Positions 51,587-60,217 of a DNA stretch of 64,000 nucleotides are shown in pieces (the stretch's first letter is position 1; each line of letters starts with the position of its first letter). This DNA is from Chryseobacterium defluvii (GTDB lineage Bacteria; Bacteroidota; Bacteroidia; Flavobacteriales; Weeksellaceae): contig NZ_JACHLE010000002.1 in assembly GCF_014204415.1 (NCBI RefSeq), positions 372,001-436,000 on the forward strand. The letters run 5' to 3'. The notes under the pieces are model-generated. The model was not told the origin of the DNA, made no database searches, and worked only from the letters and a program-made list of their open reading frames with translations. A program made the position numbers and the translations under genes.

Positions 51587-52809
51587 TACTCGTCGTTTTC
51601 TTCGTCGTCGTTGTCAAAATATTCAAACAGGAAATCGTTGTACGGAAATCTTGAAATATGGATTTTCATGACCTCATCATAGATCATTCTTTTCATTTCC
51701 GGGAAGTTTTCTTTGGTTAGGGCAGAAATGAAAACGGTCGGGTATTTCGATTTGCCCATCCAGGTTTTCATCCATTCTTCCAGAGAAATATTCTTCCTTG
51801 TTGCCGGGGTAAGATCGTCCTCATCTTTCTTCTCATATCTGAAATCATCAATCTTATTAAAAACCATGATCATAGGTTTTCTGTGGGCATCTATTTCCTG
51901 CAGGATCTGATTGACGGAAGCGATATGATCTTCAAAGCTTTCATGGGAAATATCCACTACATGGATCAGAAGATCGGATTCCCTTACCTCATCAAGGGTA
52001 GACTTGAAGGATTCTACAAGCTGTGTCGGCAGTTTTCTGATAAATCCTACGGTATCCGTCAGTAAGAACGGTAAATTTCCAATAACCACTTTCCTTACGG
52101 TAGTATCCAACGTTGCAAACAATTTATTTTCTGCAAAAACCTCAGACTTGGAAAGCGTATTCATCAAGGTGGATTTCCCTACGTTGGTGTATCCTACCAA
52201 TGCCGCACGCACCATTTTTCCTCTGTTATTCCTTTGGGTCGCCATTTGCTTGTCAATGGTTTTCAGCTTTTCTTTCAGCAAAGAAATCCTGTCACGAATG
52301 ATACGGCGGTCGGTCTCAATTTCTGTTTCCCCGGGGCCCCTCATCCCAATACCCCCTCTCTGGCGCTCCAGGTGGGTCCACATTCTTGTCAGACGAGGTA
52401 AGAGATATTCATACTGGGCCAGTTCTACCTGGGTTCTTGCATATGAAGTCTGTGCTCTCTGGGCAAAAATATCAAGAATAAGATTGGTTCTGTCTAAAAT
52501 TTTAACTTCAAGTTCCCGCTCCAGGTTCTTGAGCTGTGATGGTGATAATTCATCATCAAAAATTACGGTTCCTATTTCATTTTCTTTTACATAATTTTTG
52601 ATTTCTTCTGCCTTTCCGCTTCCGACAAATGTCCTGGAGTCCGGCTGGGATAATTTCTGGGTAAATCTTTTTTCTACTGTTGCCCCCGCGGTATAGGCAA
52701 GGAACTCCAGCTCATCCATATATTCTTTTAACTTATCCTCATCCTGATCCTTGGTAACCAAACCTACCAAGACCGCTTTCTCATAATAATGTTCTTTCTT
52801 TTCTAGCAT
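51586..52809 (-). CDS. hflX: Ribosome-associated GTPase HflX
   Basis: This 407-aa protein has an N-terminal HflX domain (about 10-190, with FVGSGKAEEI and RGGIGMRGPGETEIETDRR) and a C-terminal TRAFAC GTPase domain with G1 GYTNVGKST (206-214), DTVGFI and NKID. HflX splits stalled 70S ribosomes under heat stress. The tail is very acidic. It is the first gene of a unit with the two DUF4919 genes and the antiporter. Confidence 0.95.
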   Translation of the reverse strand: MLEKKEHYYEKAVLVGLVTKDQDEDKLKEYMDELEFLAYTAGATVEKRFTQKLSQPDSRTFVGSGKAEEIKNYVKENEIGTVIFDDELSPSQLKNLERELEVKILDRTNLILDIFAQRAQTSYARTQVELAQYEYLLPRLTRMWTHLERQRGGIGMRGPGETEIETDRRIIRDRISLLKEKLKTIDKQMATQRNNRGKMVRAALVGYTNVGKSTLMNTLSKSEVFAENKLFATLDTTVRKVVIGNLPFLLTDTVGFIRKLPTQLVESFKSTLDEVRESDLLIHVVDISHESFEDHIASVNQILQEIDAHRKPMIMVFNKIDDFRYEKKDEDDLTPATRKNISLEEWMKTWMGKSKYPTVFISALTKENFPEMKRMIYDEVMKIHISRFPYNDFLFEYFDNDDEENDE

Positions 52810-53013
52810 TAATTCTGTCTATGTTTGTGAGATTTACAAGATAATATTTTTAAATAAAAAATCCAAAAAAAGTATCGTGTCAGCAAATATTTTATGTTAA
52901 ATTAAATTATTCATACTGATGATTAATAGAATTTTAATAACTTTATGAAGTTGATTTTCATTTTTTAAATACTAAAATTTGAAAATTATATAAAAACTAA
53001 TTTCCAGAGTATC

Positions 53014-53721
53014 ATGATTACCAATATAAGATGTATGATTATTGATGATGATGAACTGGACAGGCTGGTTCTTCACCATCACCTTAAACAATACGAGAAT
53101 ATCGAAATCGTTGCTTCTTTTGATTCTGCCGAAAAGGCTGTCCCTTATATTGATCTCTCTATTGATCTCCTGTTCCTGAATACAGACCTCCCGGGAATGA
53201 GCGGAATAGACTTCCGGAAACTTGCCCATAAAATCCCCGCCTGCATTTTTGTAAGCTCCCATCCGGAATACGCTGTGGATACATTTGAACTGGACACTTT
53301 AGACTTTATTACAAAACCTCTAAAAACAGAACGGGTTCACCTTTCTATTCAGAAGCTCCTCGATTTTTTTGAGATGAAAGAAAAATGTGAGTGCTTTGAT
53401 GCCCTGATCGGGGAAAACTGTATCAAAATAAAGGACGGAAGCAATATCTGCCAGGTAAAAATCACAGATATCTTATATCTCGAGGCCCTGAAAGACTATA
53501 CCCTTATTGTCACTTCGGATAAAAAACATTGTATGCTGGATTCCCTCGGAAACATCTTACACAAAAGCCATTTTGATACCTTTGTGAGGATACACCGCAG
53601 TTATGCTGTTCCAAGACACCTCATCCGAAGTAAAAACACGCATGAAGTAGAGCTTGTAGAACAGATCAGGCTGCCCATAGGAAGGGCTTATAAAGACAAT
53701 CTGTTTTTTTTTGACCCCTAA
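53014..53721 (+). CDS. LytTR response regulator with atypical receiver
   Basis: This 235-aa protein has an N-terminal receiver (1-115) and a C-terminal LytTR DNA-binding domain (about 135-232: CIKIKDGSNICQVKITDILYLEALKDYTLI, FVRIHRSYAVPRHLI). In the receiver the acidic pair (Asp11, Asp12), the Ser81/Ser82 region and Lys101 are present. The phospho-acceptor is Asn56 instead of Asp: LLFLNTDLPGMSG rather than the usual LLFLD. That predicts phosphorylation-independent control. No histidine kinase is adjacent. It lies just before an exported three-gene cluster that it may regulate. Confidence 0.88.
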   Translation: MITNIRCMIIDDDELDRLVLHHHLKQYENIEIVASFDSAEKAVPYIDLSIDLLFLNTDLPGMSGIDFRKLAHKIPACIFVSSHPEYAVDTFELDTLDFITKPLKTERVHLSIQKLLDFFEMKEKCECFDALIGENCIKIKDGSNICQVKITDILYLEALKDYTLIVTSDKKHCMLDSLGNILHKSHFDTFVRIHRSYAVPRHLIRSKNTHEVELVEQIRLPIGRAYKDNLFFFDP

Positions 53722-53744
53722 AAAATCTTTTTCCTTTATTTTTT

Positions 53745-53762
53745 TCGGCCGTCGTTGGTCGA
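53745..53762 (+). terminator. Terminator after the LytTR gene
   Basis: TCGGCC (53745-53750) pairs with GGTCGA (53757-53762), one G-T pair, followed by eight T's. Confidence 0.65.
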
Positions 53763-53817
53763 TTTTTTTTGTCGTTTATCTATTTTCAAAATATCAGGTT
53801 TTAATATATGGTAATTT

Positions 53818-53834
53818 TAGTGTCCCAAACACTA
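53818..53834 (+). promoter_or_regulatory. Hairpin upstream of the T9SS cluster
   Basis: TAGTGT (53818-53823) and ACACTA (53829-53834) form a perfect 6-bp dyad 37 nt before the ATG at 53871. It could be a LytTR or other operator, or an mRNA 5' hairpin. LytTR sites are usually direct repeats, so this is not clearly one. Confidence 0.3.
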
Positions 53835-53870
53835 TGAAAATATACTATTTCTAACCATAAAACCTATAAT

Positions 53871-54350
53871 ATGAAAATCAAATTTACTCATCTCATTCTT
53901 TTTTGCGTGTTTACTTCTCCCGGACTGCTAAAAGCACAAATGGCAGTTTTAGCTGCGGGGGGTGACGCAACCGGAGGCAATGGGTCCAGTTCTTACAGTG
54001 TAGGACAAACTGCCTACCTTCACAAAGGAATTAACAATCAAGTGATGGAAGGTGTTCAGACCGCCTTCGAAGTTTCGGCTCTCGCTACTCAGGAATCGGG
54101 AGTTGAAAAGAACGGTATATTACTTTATCCCAACCCGTTCAGGGACAATCTCTACTTAGATTTCAATTCGGAGGATTACAGGGGCTCAGGGTATCAGCTA
54201 TTTGATGCTCAGGGGAAACTGATCAAAAAAGATAAGATCCATCAGTCAAAATCCGAACTTAATTTCTCTGATCTTCCAGCCGCTGTGTATATCATCAGCA
54301 TCAATCAGGAAGGTAAAAACATCAGAACATTCAAAATCATTAAAAAATAA
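53871..54350 (+). CDS. Small exported protein with T9SS type A sorting domain
   Basis: This 159-aa protein has a Sec signal (ends near KAQ, residue 23). A short Gly/Ser-rich region (ATGGNGSSSYSVGQTAY) follows, then a type A sorting domain from about 85: GILLYPNPFRDNLYLDF to AAVYIISINQEGKNIRTFKIIKK. The N-terminal module is only about 60 residues. It would be secreted by T9SS and attached to the surface. It is first in a cluster with a large repeat protein. Confidence 0.85.
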   Translation: MKIKFTHLILFCVFTSPGLLKAQMAVLAAGGDATGGNGSSSYSVGQTAYLHKGINNQVMEGVQTAFEVSALATQESGVEKNGILLYPNPFRDNLYLDFNSEDYRGSGYQLFDAQGKLIKKDKIHQSKSELNFSDLPAAVYIISINQEGKNIRTFKIIKK

Positions 54351-54356
54351 ATTACC

Positions 54357-56903
54357 ATGAAAAAACTGTTATCTACTATAGGCATTGTGCTGGGCATATG
54401 TATGGCTTCAGCCCAGGTCCCTGAGAAAATGAGCTATCAGGCTGTAATCCGGAATAATATCGGACAGCTGATCCCTAACCAGAGTGTGGCCGTGAAGGTG
54501 AGCATCTTACAAGGTTCTCCCGCCGGAGCAGCCGTATATTCCGAGAGGCTTACGGGAAACACCAACGCCAACGGGCTTGTAAGCCTTGAAATTGGCTCTG
54601 GAACAATCCTTACCGGAAACTTTCCTACGATCGACTGGTCAACCGGAAGTTATTATTTAAAAACAGAAACCGACCCTGCAGGGGGAACCAATTATACCAT
54701 CGCAGGAACCAGCCAGCTATTAACGGTTCCTTACGCCATGTATGCCAAATCAGCAGGTGGCGGAGGAAGTTTCACCCTTCCTTATACCAATACCCTGAAT
54801 AACGCTTCTACCCTCTTCTCTTTAATCAATGATGGAGACGGCACTTCTTTGGAGGGCGTTAACAATACTACCACTTCAAGCATCGCTGCGGTGCGCGGTT
54901 TGGTTACCAATACTTCTCCGGGAGGGTTTTCTTCCGCTGTCCGCGGCATCAATAATGGTACCGGCGGACTAGGAATAGGTGTCTGGGGAAGCCAGAACGG
55001 AAGCGGATGGGGAGTTTACGGTGTTACTCCCAGCGGATTGGGGGTTTACGGTAATTCCAGCGCCAATGGATATGGTGTGTATGCCAACAGTAATACCGGT
55101 ACGGGATTAAATGCGACCAGTAACAATGGTATTGCCGCAAATTTCTCCATTTTTAATAATGCCAATAACAATACGGTGATTACAGCAAATACTGTAGGGA
55201 ACGGAACTGTTGTGGATGTGACCACTACAGGAAACGGAGCCGGGGTAAGAAGTTCTACCGGAGGAGGATTCGCTGTTCATGGAATTACTTCTGCTCAAAC
55301 CTCTGCCGGTATTATTGGAGATAACACCGGAGCCGGAGAAGCGGTTGTCGGCAGAACCACCAGCGATATTGCCGGAGCAGTAGTAGGTAGAAATGATGGC
55401 GGAGGCTACGGTGTAAGAGGTTTTGTTGCAACCAACACAAGCGGAACCGGTGTCGGGGTTTTAGGCCAAGTCGGGCTTAATAATAGTACGGGACGTGCAG
55501 GGCGCTTTGAAAATTTTAATTCTTCAAATAACATAAATAATACTTTCGAAGTAGAATCAAACGGAAATGGAAATATTCCGGATAATACTCAAGGTAATGC
55601 CTCTTCTTTCTTACTTGATAATACAAACAGTGTAGGAGCAGCGGTAAGAGGTGAGGTAAATACCATTTTTGGAAACTTTGGTGCTGCCGGTATTTTTGGC
55701 ATTTCTTCAGGAACGGGAGGCCGTGCAGGATTATTTTATGCATCAAACCCATCAGGAAACGGGGCTTCTCTCATTGCTTTAACCGATGGAAACGGAAATG
55801 CCATCACTGCCAATGCCGGGAAAGACGGAAATGGTGTTGAAACCAATGTAGACGGGGCGGGTAATGCCCTTTACGCGTGGGTGCCATCTTTTTCCGATGG
55901 ACGCGCAGGCAGATTCGAGATTTTTAATGAAGACAATGAGAACGACGTAATATCTGTAAAAACCGTAGGTAACGGTATTGCAGGTAACTTCCGTGTTGAT
56001 CGTAATACCGGTACTTCACCGGCAGTAAAAGGTGAAGTGAATTCCATGTTTGCCAACTTTGGTACTGCAGGTGTGTTTGGCCTGTCATCAGGTACCGGAG
56101 GATATGCAGGTCTGTTCTATTCCTCCAATCCAAGCGGTAATGGCCCTGCCATACTGGCACTCACAGATGGTAATGCAAATGGTATTACCGCCAATGCCGG
56201 CGGTAACGGCGATGGCGTTGAAGCATCATGCGACGGAAATGGAAATGCCATCTCCGGCTTTATTCCTAATTTTGGGACCGGAAAGGCAGGCAGATTTGCC
56301 AATTTCAATAACGCCAACAGCCAGCCAGTAGTACATGTAACCACCACCGGTACTGGTTCTACCCTTCTTGTTAACCATCAGGGACCTTCAGGTAATATTG
56401 CCGTATACCAAAGTGCCTCAGTCAATGTAGCCCGTATCAATAAAGCGGGAAGAGGCTTTTTTAACGGGGGAACTCAGGCAAGCGGGGCTGATGTGGCCGA
56501 GGCATTTGATGTAGAAGGAAACATTTCAAGCTATGAGCCCGGAGATATTTTAGTGATTTCAACTACAAAGGACAGATCCGTAGAAAAATCTTCTGCTCCT
56601 TATTCTAATCTTGTAGCCGGTGTATATGCGACCAGGCCCGGAGTTTTATTGACCGAAGAACACATTGACGCAGATCTTTCTGATAAAGTTCCAATGGGTG
56701 TAATCGGAGTAATTCCTACCAAAGTATGTCTGGAAGGCGGAAAAATAAAAAGAGGGGACCTTCTGGTAACTTCTTCAAAATCCGGAGTGGCCATGAAAGC
56801 TAATCTTAAAAAAGTGAAAATCGGGCAGGTTCTCGGTAAGGCGCTTCAGGATTATGATCAGAACGGAGTCGGAAAAATCAACGTATTGGTAAACATTAAA
56901 TAA
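54357..56903 (+). CDS. Large exported Gly/Asn/Thr-rich repeat protein, adhesin/fibre-like
   Basis: This 848-aa protein has a Sec signal (about 1-20). It starts with a module, PEKMSYQAVIRNNIGQLIPNQSV to LTVPYAMYAKSAG (21-140), that recurs at the front of many Bacteroidota exported proteins. A long Gly/Asn/Thr-rich beta-repeat region (150-690) includes two 127-residue copies (from about 429 and 556) with GRAGLFYASNPSGNG / GYAGLFYSSNPSGNG. The end (about 700-848) has GADVAEAFDVEGNISSYEPGDIL and GVIGVIPTKV, resembling C-terminal assembly domains of fibre-like proteins. No T9SS sorting domain is present, unlike its neighbour. It starts 6 bp after the preceding gene. Confidence 0.75.
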   Translation: MKKLLSTIGIVLGICMASAQVPEKMSYQAVIRNNIGQLIPNQSVAVKVSILQGSPAGAAVYSERLTGNTNANGLVSLEIGSGTILTGNFPTIDWSTGSYYLKTETDPAGGTNYTIAGTSQLLTVPYAMYAKSAGGGGSFTLPYTNTLNNASTLFSLINDGDGTSLEGVNNTTTSSIAAVRGLVTNTSPGGFSSAVRGINNGTGGLGIGVWGSQNGSGWGVYGVTPSGLGVYGNSSANGYGVYANSNTGTGLNATSNNGIAANFSIFNNANNNTVITANTVGNGTVVDVTTTGNGAGVRSSTGGGFAVHGITSAQTSAGIIGDNTGAGEAVVGRTTSDIAGAVVGRNDGGGYGVRGFVATNTSGTGVGVLGQVGLNNSTGRAGRFENFNSSNNINNTFEVESNGNGNIPDNTQGNASSFLLDNTNSVGAAVRGEVNTIFGNFGAAGIFGISSGTGGRAGLFYASNPSGNGASLIALTDGNGNAITANAGKDGNGVETNVDGAGNALYAWVPSFSDGRAGRFEIFNEDNENDVISVKTVGNGIAGNFRVDRNTGTSPAVKGEVNSMFANFGTAGVFGLSSGTGGYAGLFYSSNPSGNGPAILALTDGNANGITANAGGNGDGVEASCDGNGNAISGFIPNFGTGKAGRFANFNNANSQPVVHVTTTGTGSTLLVNHQGPSGNIAVYQSASVNVARINKAGRGFFNGGTQASGADVAEAFDVEGNISSYEPGDILVISTTKDRSVEKSSAPYSNLVAGVYATRPGVLLTEEHIDADLSDKVPMGVIGVIPTKVCLEGGKIKRGDLLVTSSKSGVAMKANLKKVKIGQVLGKALQDYDQNGVGKINVLVNIK

Positions 56904-56909
56904 ACTATC

Positions 56910-57320
56910 ATGAAATCATTATATATCATTTCTTTTTTAGCATTAAGCTTAAATGTTTATGCACAGCAGGATAAAAATATTTCTGAAACACAGGAAGCTG
57001 CGAACTTCAAAGAATCTAAGGAGCTCGAAGCCAGAACGATGAAGGAAGCCCAGGAGAGGGCAAAGCAAGCACCTTCAACAACACTACCTTCCGAACAGGG
57101 GCTTGAAGTAAAAAAACAAAGCCCGAAACAAGAAACAACAAATAATTCCGGAAAACTGCTGTCCAATACGGCAAGCCTGGAAGAAATACGTGCAACAATC
57201 CCCGGAAGACAACCGCATAAAGCAAATAGTTCCAAAATCAAAAGTAATAATACACAAGGTTTAGTCAGTACTCCGAATCTGACCATACAGGACATCAAAA
57301 AAACGATCCCGAAAAACTAA
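56910..57320 (+). CDS. Small exported charged protein of unknown function
   Basis: This 136-aa protein has a Sec signal (MKSLYIISFLALSLNVYAQ) and a Lys/Glu/Gln-rich mature part. It has two similar segments: ASLEEIRATIPGR (about 89-101) and LTIQDIKKTIPK (about 124-135), both of the form hydrophobic-x-x-I-x-x-TIP. It is third in the cluster after the repeat protein (6 bp apart). It could be a partner or stabiliser of that protein. No domain is recognised. Confidence 0.6.
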   Translation: MKSLYIISFLALSLNVYAQQDKNISETQEAANFKESKELEARTMKEAQERAKQAPSTTLPSEQGLEVKKQSPKQETTNNSGKLLSNTASLEEIRATIPGRQPHKANSSKIKSNNTQGLVSTPNLTIQDIKKTIPKN

Positions 57321-57350
57321 TAACAAAAAACAGATTTTTCAACAAAAAAG

Positions 57351-57373
57351 AAAGTCCGCTGATTGCGGGCTTT
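57351..57373 (+). terminator. Terminator of the exported cluster
   Basis: AAAGTCCGC (57351-57359) pairs with GCGGGCTTT (57365-57373), then TTT. It may also serve the convergent META gene. Confidence 0.7.
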
Positions 57374-57407
57374 TTTATTGGTTAAATTTATTTTAGCAGA
57401 CCGATTA

Positions 57408-57842
57408 TCAATCCCAATCTGCGGCAATAAATTTCATCTCATTCCCATTTTCATCAGACAGGGTAAGAAAATGCCCTTCAATGGAATATTTTGTCATTTT
57501 ATCAAAGTTTTTTGCAAAAGCAGTTTCCAAATCCATGTTTTGACACGCCATCATGGTACTCCCGACTCCGGAAATTGTTACTTTCCCGCCATTTTTGAAT
57601 TCGGAGGTGAAAAACATTTTGTTACAGCCCATAAAAGCACCGCCACGGATTTTACCGTTCTCTTTTTCAGCGGTCAAATTAATACCTGCTTTGTTTTTTA
57701 CCATCTGTTTTTTGGTAAAGCCTTCCAAAGAAACCAGCATCCATTCTCTCTGAATATGAGGATTTTTGAGCTGTGCAGAAGAACAATTCAAAATGATTCC
57801 TAAAGTAAGAACTGACACAAGGGAAATGATTATTTTTTTCAT
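57408..57842 (-). CDS. META-domain exported protein (HslJ-like)
   Basis: The likely start is 57842 (144 aa), which gives a lipoprotein-like signal ending ILNC; the frame is open to 57854. The META domain reads IQREWMLVSLEGF, GGAFMGCNKMFFTSEFKNGGKVTISGVGSTMMAC and MTKYSIEGHFLTLSDENG. These proteins are heat-shock- or motility-associated in other bacteria; the role here is unknown. It is monocistronic. Confidence 0.82.
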   Translation of the reverse strand: MKKIIISLVSVLTLGIILNCSSAQLKNPHIQREWMLVSLEGFTKKQMVKNKAGINLTAEKENGKIRGGAFMGCNKMFFTSEFKNGGKVTISGVGSTMMACQNMDLETAFAKNFDKMTKYSIEGHFLTLSDENGNEMKFIAADWD

Positions 57843-57931
57843 ACAGGGTTTCATCCCATTTTCATACCAACTGCGGACAGCCGTATCGTAAAATTTAGTA
57901 AATTAGCGACACAAAAATTTAATTTATAAAA

Positions 57932-60136
57932 ATGAAAAGAATATTTCTATTATTCACTTTCTTATTGAGTTTTGCTCAAATGAGAGCGGACGAGGGGATG
58001 TGGCTTTTAATGCTCATCAAAAGACTTAATGGTGTAGATATGCAAAAGGAAGGTTTGCATCTGACACCGGAGGAAATTTATTCGGTTAACAATTCAAGTT
58101 TGAAGGATGCCATTGTAAGCTTTGGCGGCTTCTGTACAGGTGAGATCGTTTCTGACCAGGGTCTTCTTTTTACCAACCACCACTGTGGATATGGCGCTGT
58201 TGCAGCTGCTTCTACTCCGGAAAAAGATTATTTAAAGAATGGTTTCTGGGCCATGAAGCAAAAAGATGAATTCAACGCAAAGGATCTTTATGTAAGGTTT
58301 TTAGTGAGAATGGATGATGCTACGCAAAGAATTAATTCCAAGCTCAATAACAATATGACCGGCACAGAGAGAAAAGCCGTGATCGATGCTGAGACCAAGG
58401 CTATACAGGCTGAAAATTCTGAAAACGGAAAATATACGGTAGTAGTACGAGATTTCTTCAACGGAAATGAATTCTATTACTTTGTTTATCAAGACTATAA
58501 GGATATAAGATTAGTAGGGGCTCCGCCTTCTTCACTGGGTAAATTCGGTGGTGATACGGATAACTGGGAGTGGCCGAGACATACGGCAGATTTCACGGTT
58601 TTCAGAGTGTATGCTGATGCTGCGGGAAATCCTGCTGAGTATGCTCCGGGCAATATTCCTTTGAAACCTAAGCATTTCTTACCTGTTTCTCTTAAAGGGA
58701 TTAAACCTGGTGATTTTTCAATGATCTTAGGATACCCGGGAAGAACCAACCGTTACCTGACTTCTTACGGTATCGAACAGATGGTTAATAAAGATTACCC
58801 GGCTTGGGTGGAGGCTTCCAAAATGGCTATGGATATTATGAAGAAGTATATGGATAAGGATAAGGGAACTCAGCTTAACTATGCTTCTCAGTATGCCGGC
58901 GTGGCAAATTACTGGAAAAACAGACAGGGAACCATTGATGCTGTTGAAAAAAATGGAACAATTGCTGACAAACAGAATATTGAAAGAACTTTCAGAGAAT
59001 GGTCCGTACAACCTGAAAATTTAGAGTATGATGGAATATTGGATGAAATTTCCGGCTACTACAAACAGGTTTCCAACAGAAATGTGGAAAGAAACTATAT
59101 GGCCCAGCTTTCAAGAAACGCAAAATATATCAGTCTTGCCTACCAGGTTGGAGCTGTGCTTAAGTCTTATGCTGAGCAGGATATGCAGGGAAGGCTTGCT
59201 ATGAAGCCTAAAGTAGACGCAGCTGTTAAATCAGCCTATGAGAATATTAATACCAACCTGGAAGGAGAAATGCTGAATTATTTAGTAAATCTTTACCAGA
59301 CAAGAGTAGATAAGGACGTTGCTTCTCCGACAATCATGGGGCTTGATGCCAAGAATCTTTCCAATGTTGCCTACTCTTCAATTTTTGCAAATAAAACTTC
59401 GGTTACCAACTTTATTTTAAATCCTGACCGTTTAAAGCTTGATGCTGATCCTCTTTTAAAGATTGCTAATGGGCTGGCTACGGATCAGAAATTATCCGGC
59501 GAAAGATTTTCTAAAGTAGATGATAATTTTGCAAAAAACAGCCGTTTATTCTTAGCTGGCCTTATGAAGGCTATGCCTGAGAAAAAATTCTATCCGGATG
59601 CCAACTCAACAATGAGATTAACATATGGAACGGTTGACAGACTGCCTGTAAGGGATGACAGAAATTATTACGGTATTACGGATAACTATTATACAGACAT
59701 GACAGGGCTTGTAAGTAAATACAAGAAAGGGGACGAAGAGTTTGACCTCCCTCAAAGGGTTATTGATCTTTATAATATGAAGGATTTCGGACAGTATGCC
59801 GATGCGGAAGGTTATATGCCTGTAAACTTCCTTTCTAACAACGATATTACAGGTGGAAATTCCGGTTCTCCGGTAATCGATGGTGACGGAAACCTTATCG
59901 GTATTGCATTTGACGGAAACAGCGAAGCATTAAGCGGTGATATCGTATTTGAACAGGAATGGCAGAAAACCATTAACGTAGATGTTCGTTTCGTTCTTTG
60001 GATCATTGATAAATATGCCGGTGCGAGAAGATTAGTTGACGAACTGCAGCTGGTAAGAGGTGAAAATACTCCTGCCGACACAAAAACCCGTGCTGCTAAG
60101 CCTGAACATGCGAAAACAGGTAAAAAGAAAAAATAA
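57932..60136 (+). CDS. S46 family dipeptidyl-peptidase, DPP7-like
   Basis: This 734-aa periplasmic exopeptidase has a Sec signal (about 1-19) and a chymotrypsin-fold double barrel with a helical insert. The catalytic triad region includes TNHHCGYGAV (His84 by position), the Asp-containing GGDTDNWEWPRHTADF, and GGNSGSP with Ser644. Eighteen residues after Ser644 lies Gly662, the position that is Gly in DPP7 (broad hydrophobic P1) and Arg in DPP11 (acidic P1) of Porphyromonas. It probably cleaves dipeptides from imported oligopeptides. The Lys-rich tail is unusual. It is monocistronic. Confidence 0.9.
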   Translation: MKRIFLLFTFLLSFAQMRADEGMWLLMLIKRLNGVDMQKEGLHLTPEEIYSVNNSSLKDAIVSFGGFCTGEIVSDQGLLFTNHHCGYGAVAAASTPEKDYLKNGFWAMKQKDEFNAKDLYVRFLVRMDDATQRINSKLNNNMTGTERKAVIDAETKAIQAENSENGKYTVVVRDFFNGNEFYYFVYQDYKDIRLVGAPPSSLGKFGGDTDNWEWPRHTADFTVFRVYADAAGNPAEYAPGNIPLKPKHFLPVSLKGIKPGDFSMILGYPGRTNRYLTSYGIEQMVNKDYPAWVEASKMAMDIMKKYMDKDKGTQLNYASQYAGVANYWKNRQGTIDAVEKNGTIADKQNIERTFREWSVQPENLEYDGILDEISGYYKQVSNRNVERNYMAQLSRNAKYISLAYQVGAVLKSYAEQDMQGRLAMKPKVDAAVKSAYENINTNLEGEMLNYLVNLYQTRVDKDVASPTIMGLDAKNLSNVAYSSIFANKTSVTNFILNPDRLKLDADPLLKIANGLATDQKLSGERFSKVDDNFAKNSRLFLAGLMKAMPEKKFYPDANSTMRLTYGTVDRLPVRDDRNYYGITDNYYTDMTGLVSKYKKGDEEFDLPQRVIDLYNMKDFGQYADAEGYMPVNFLSNNDITGGNSGSPVIDGDGNLIGIAFDGNSEALSGDIVFEQEWQKTINVDVRFVLWIIDKYAGARRLVDELQLVRGENTPADTKTRAAKPEHAKTGKKKK

Positions 60137-60157
60137 TTTTTATTGAAATATATCTTT

Positions 60158-60184
60158 AAACCGTGAAATTAAGTTTCACGGTTT
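60158..60184 (+). terminator. Terminator after the DPP7-like gene
   Basis: AAACCGTGAAA (60158-60168) pairs with TTTCACGGTTT (60174-60184), then TTTT. Confidence 0.85.
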
Positions 60185-60217
60185 TTTTATTTTTGACTGA
60201 ATTTAAACCTAATCGGA

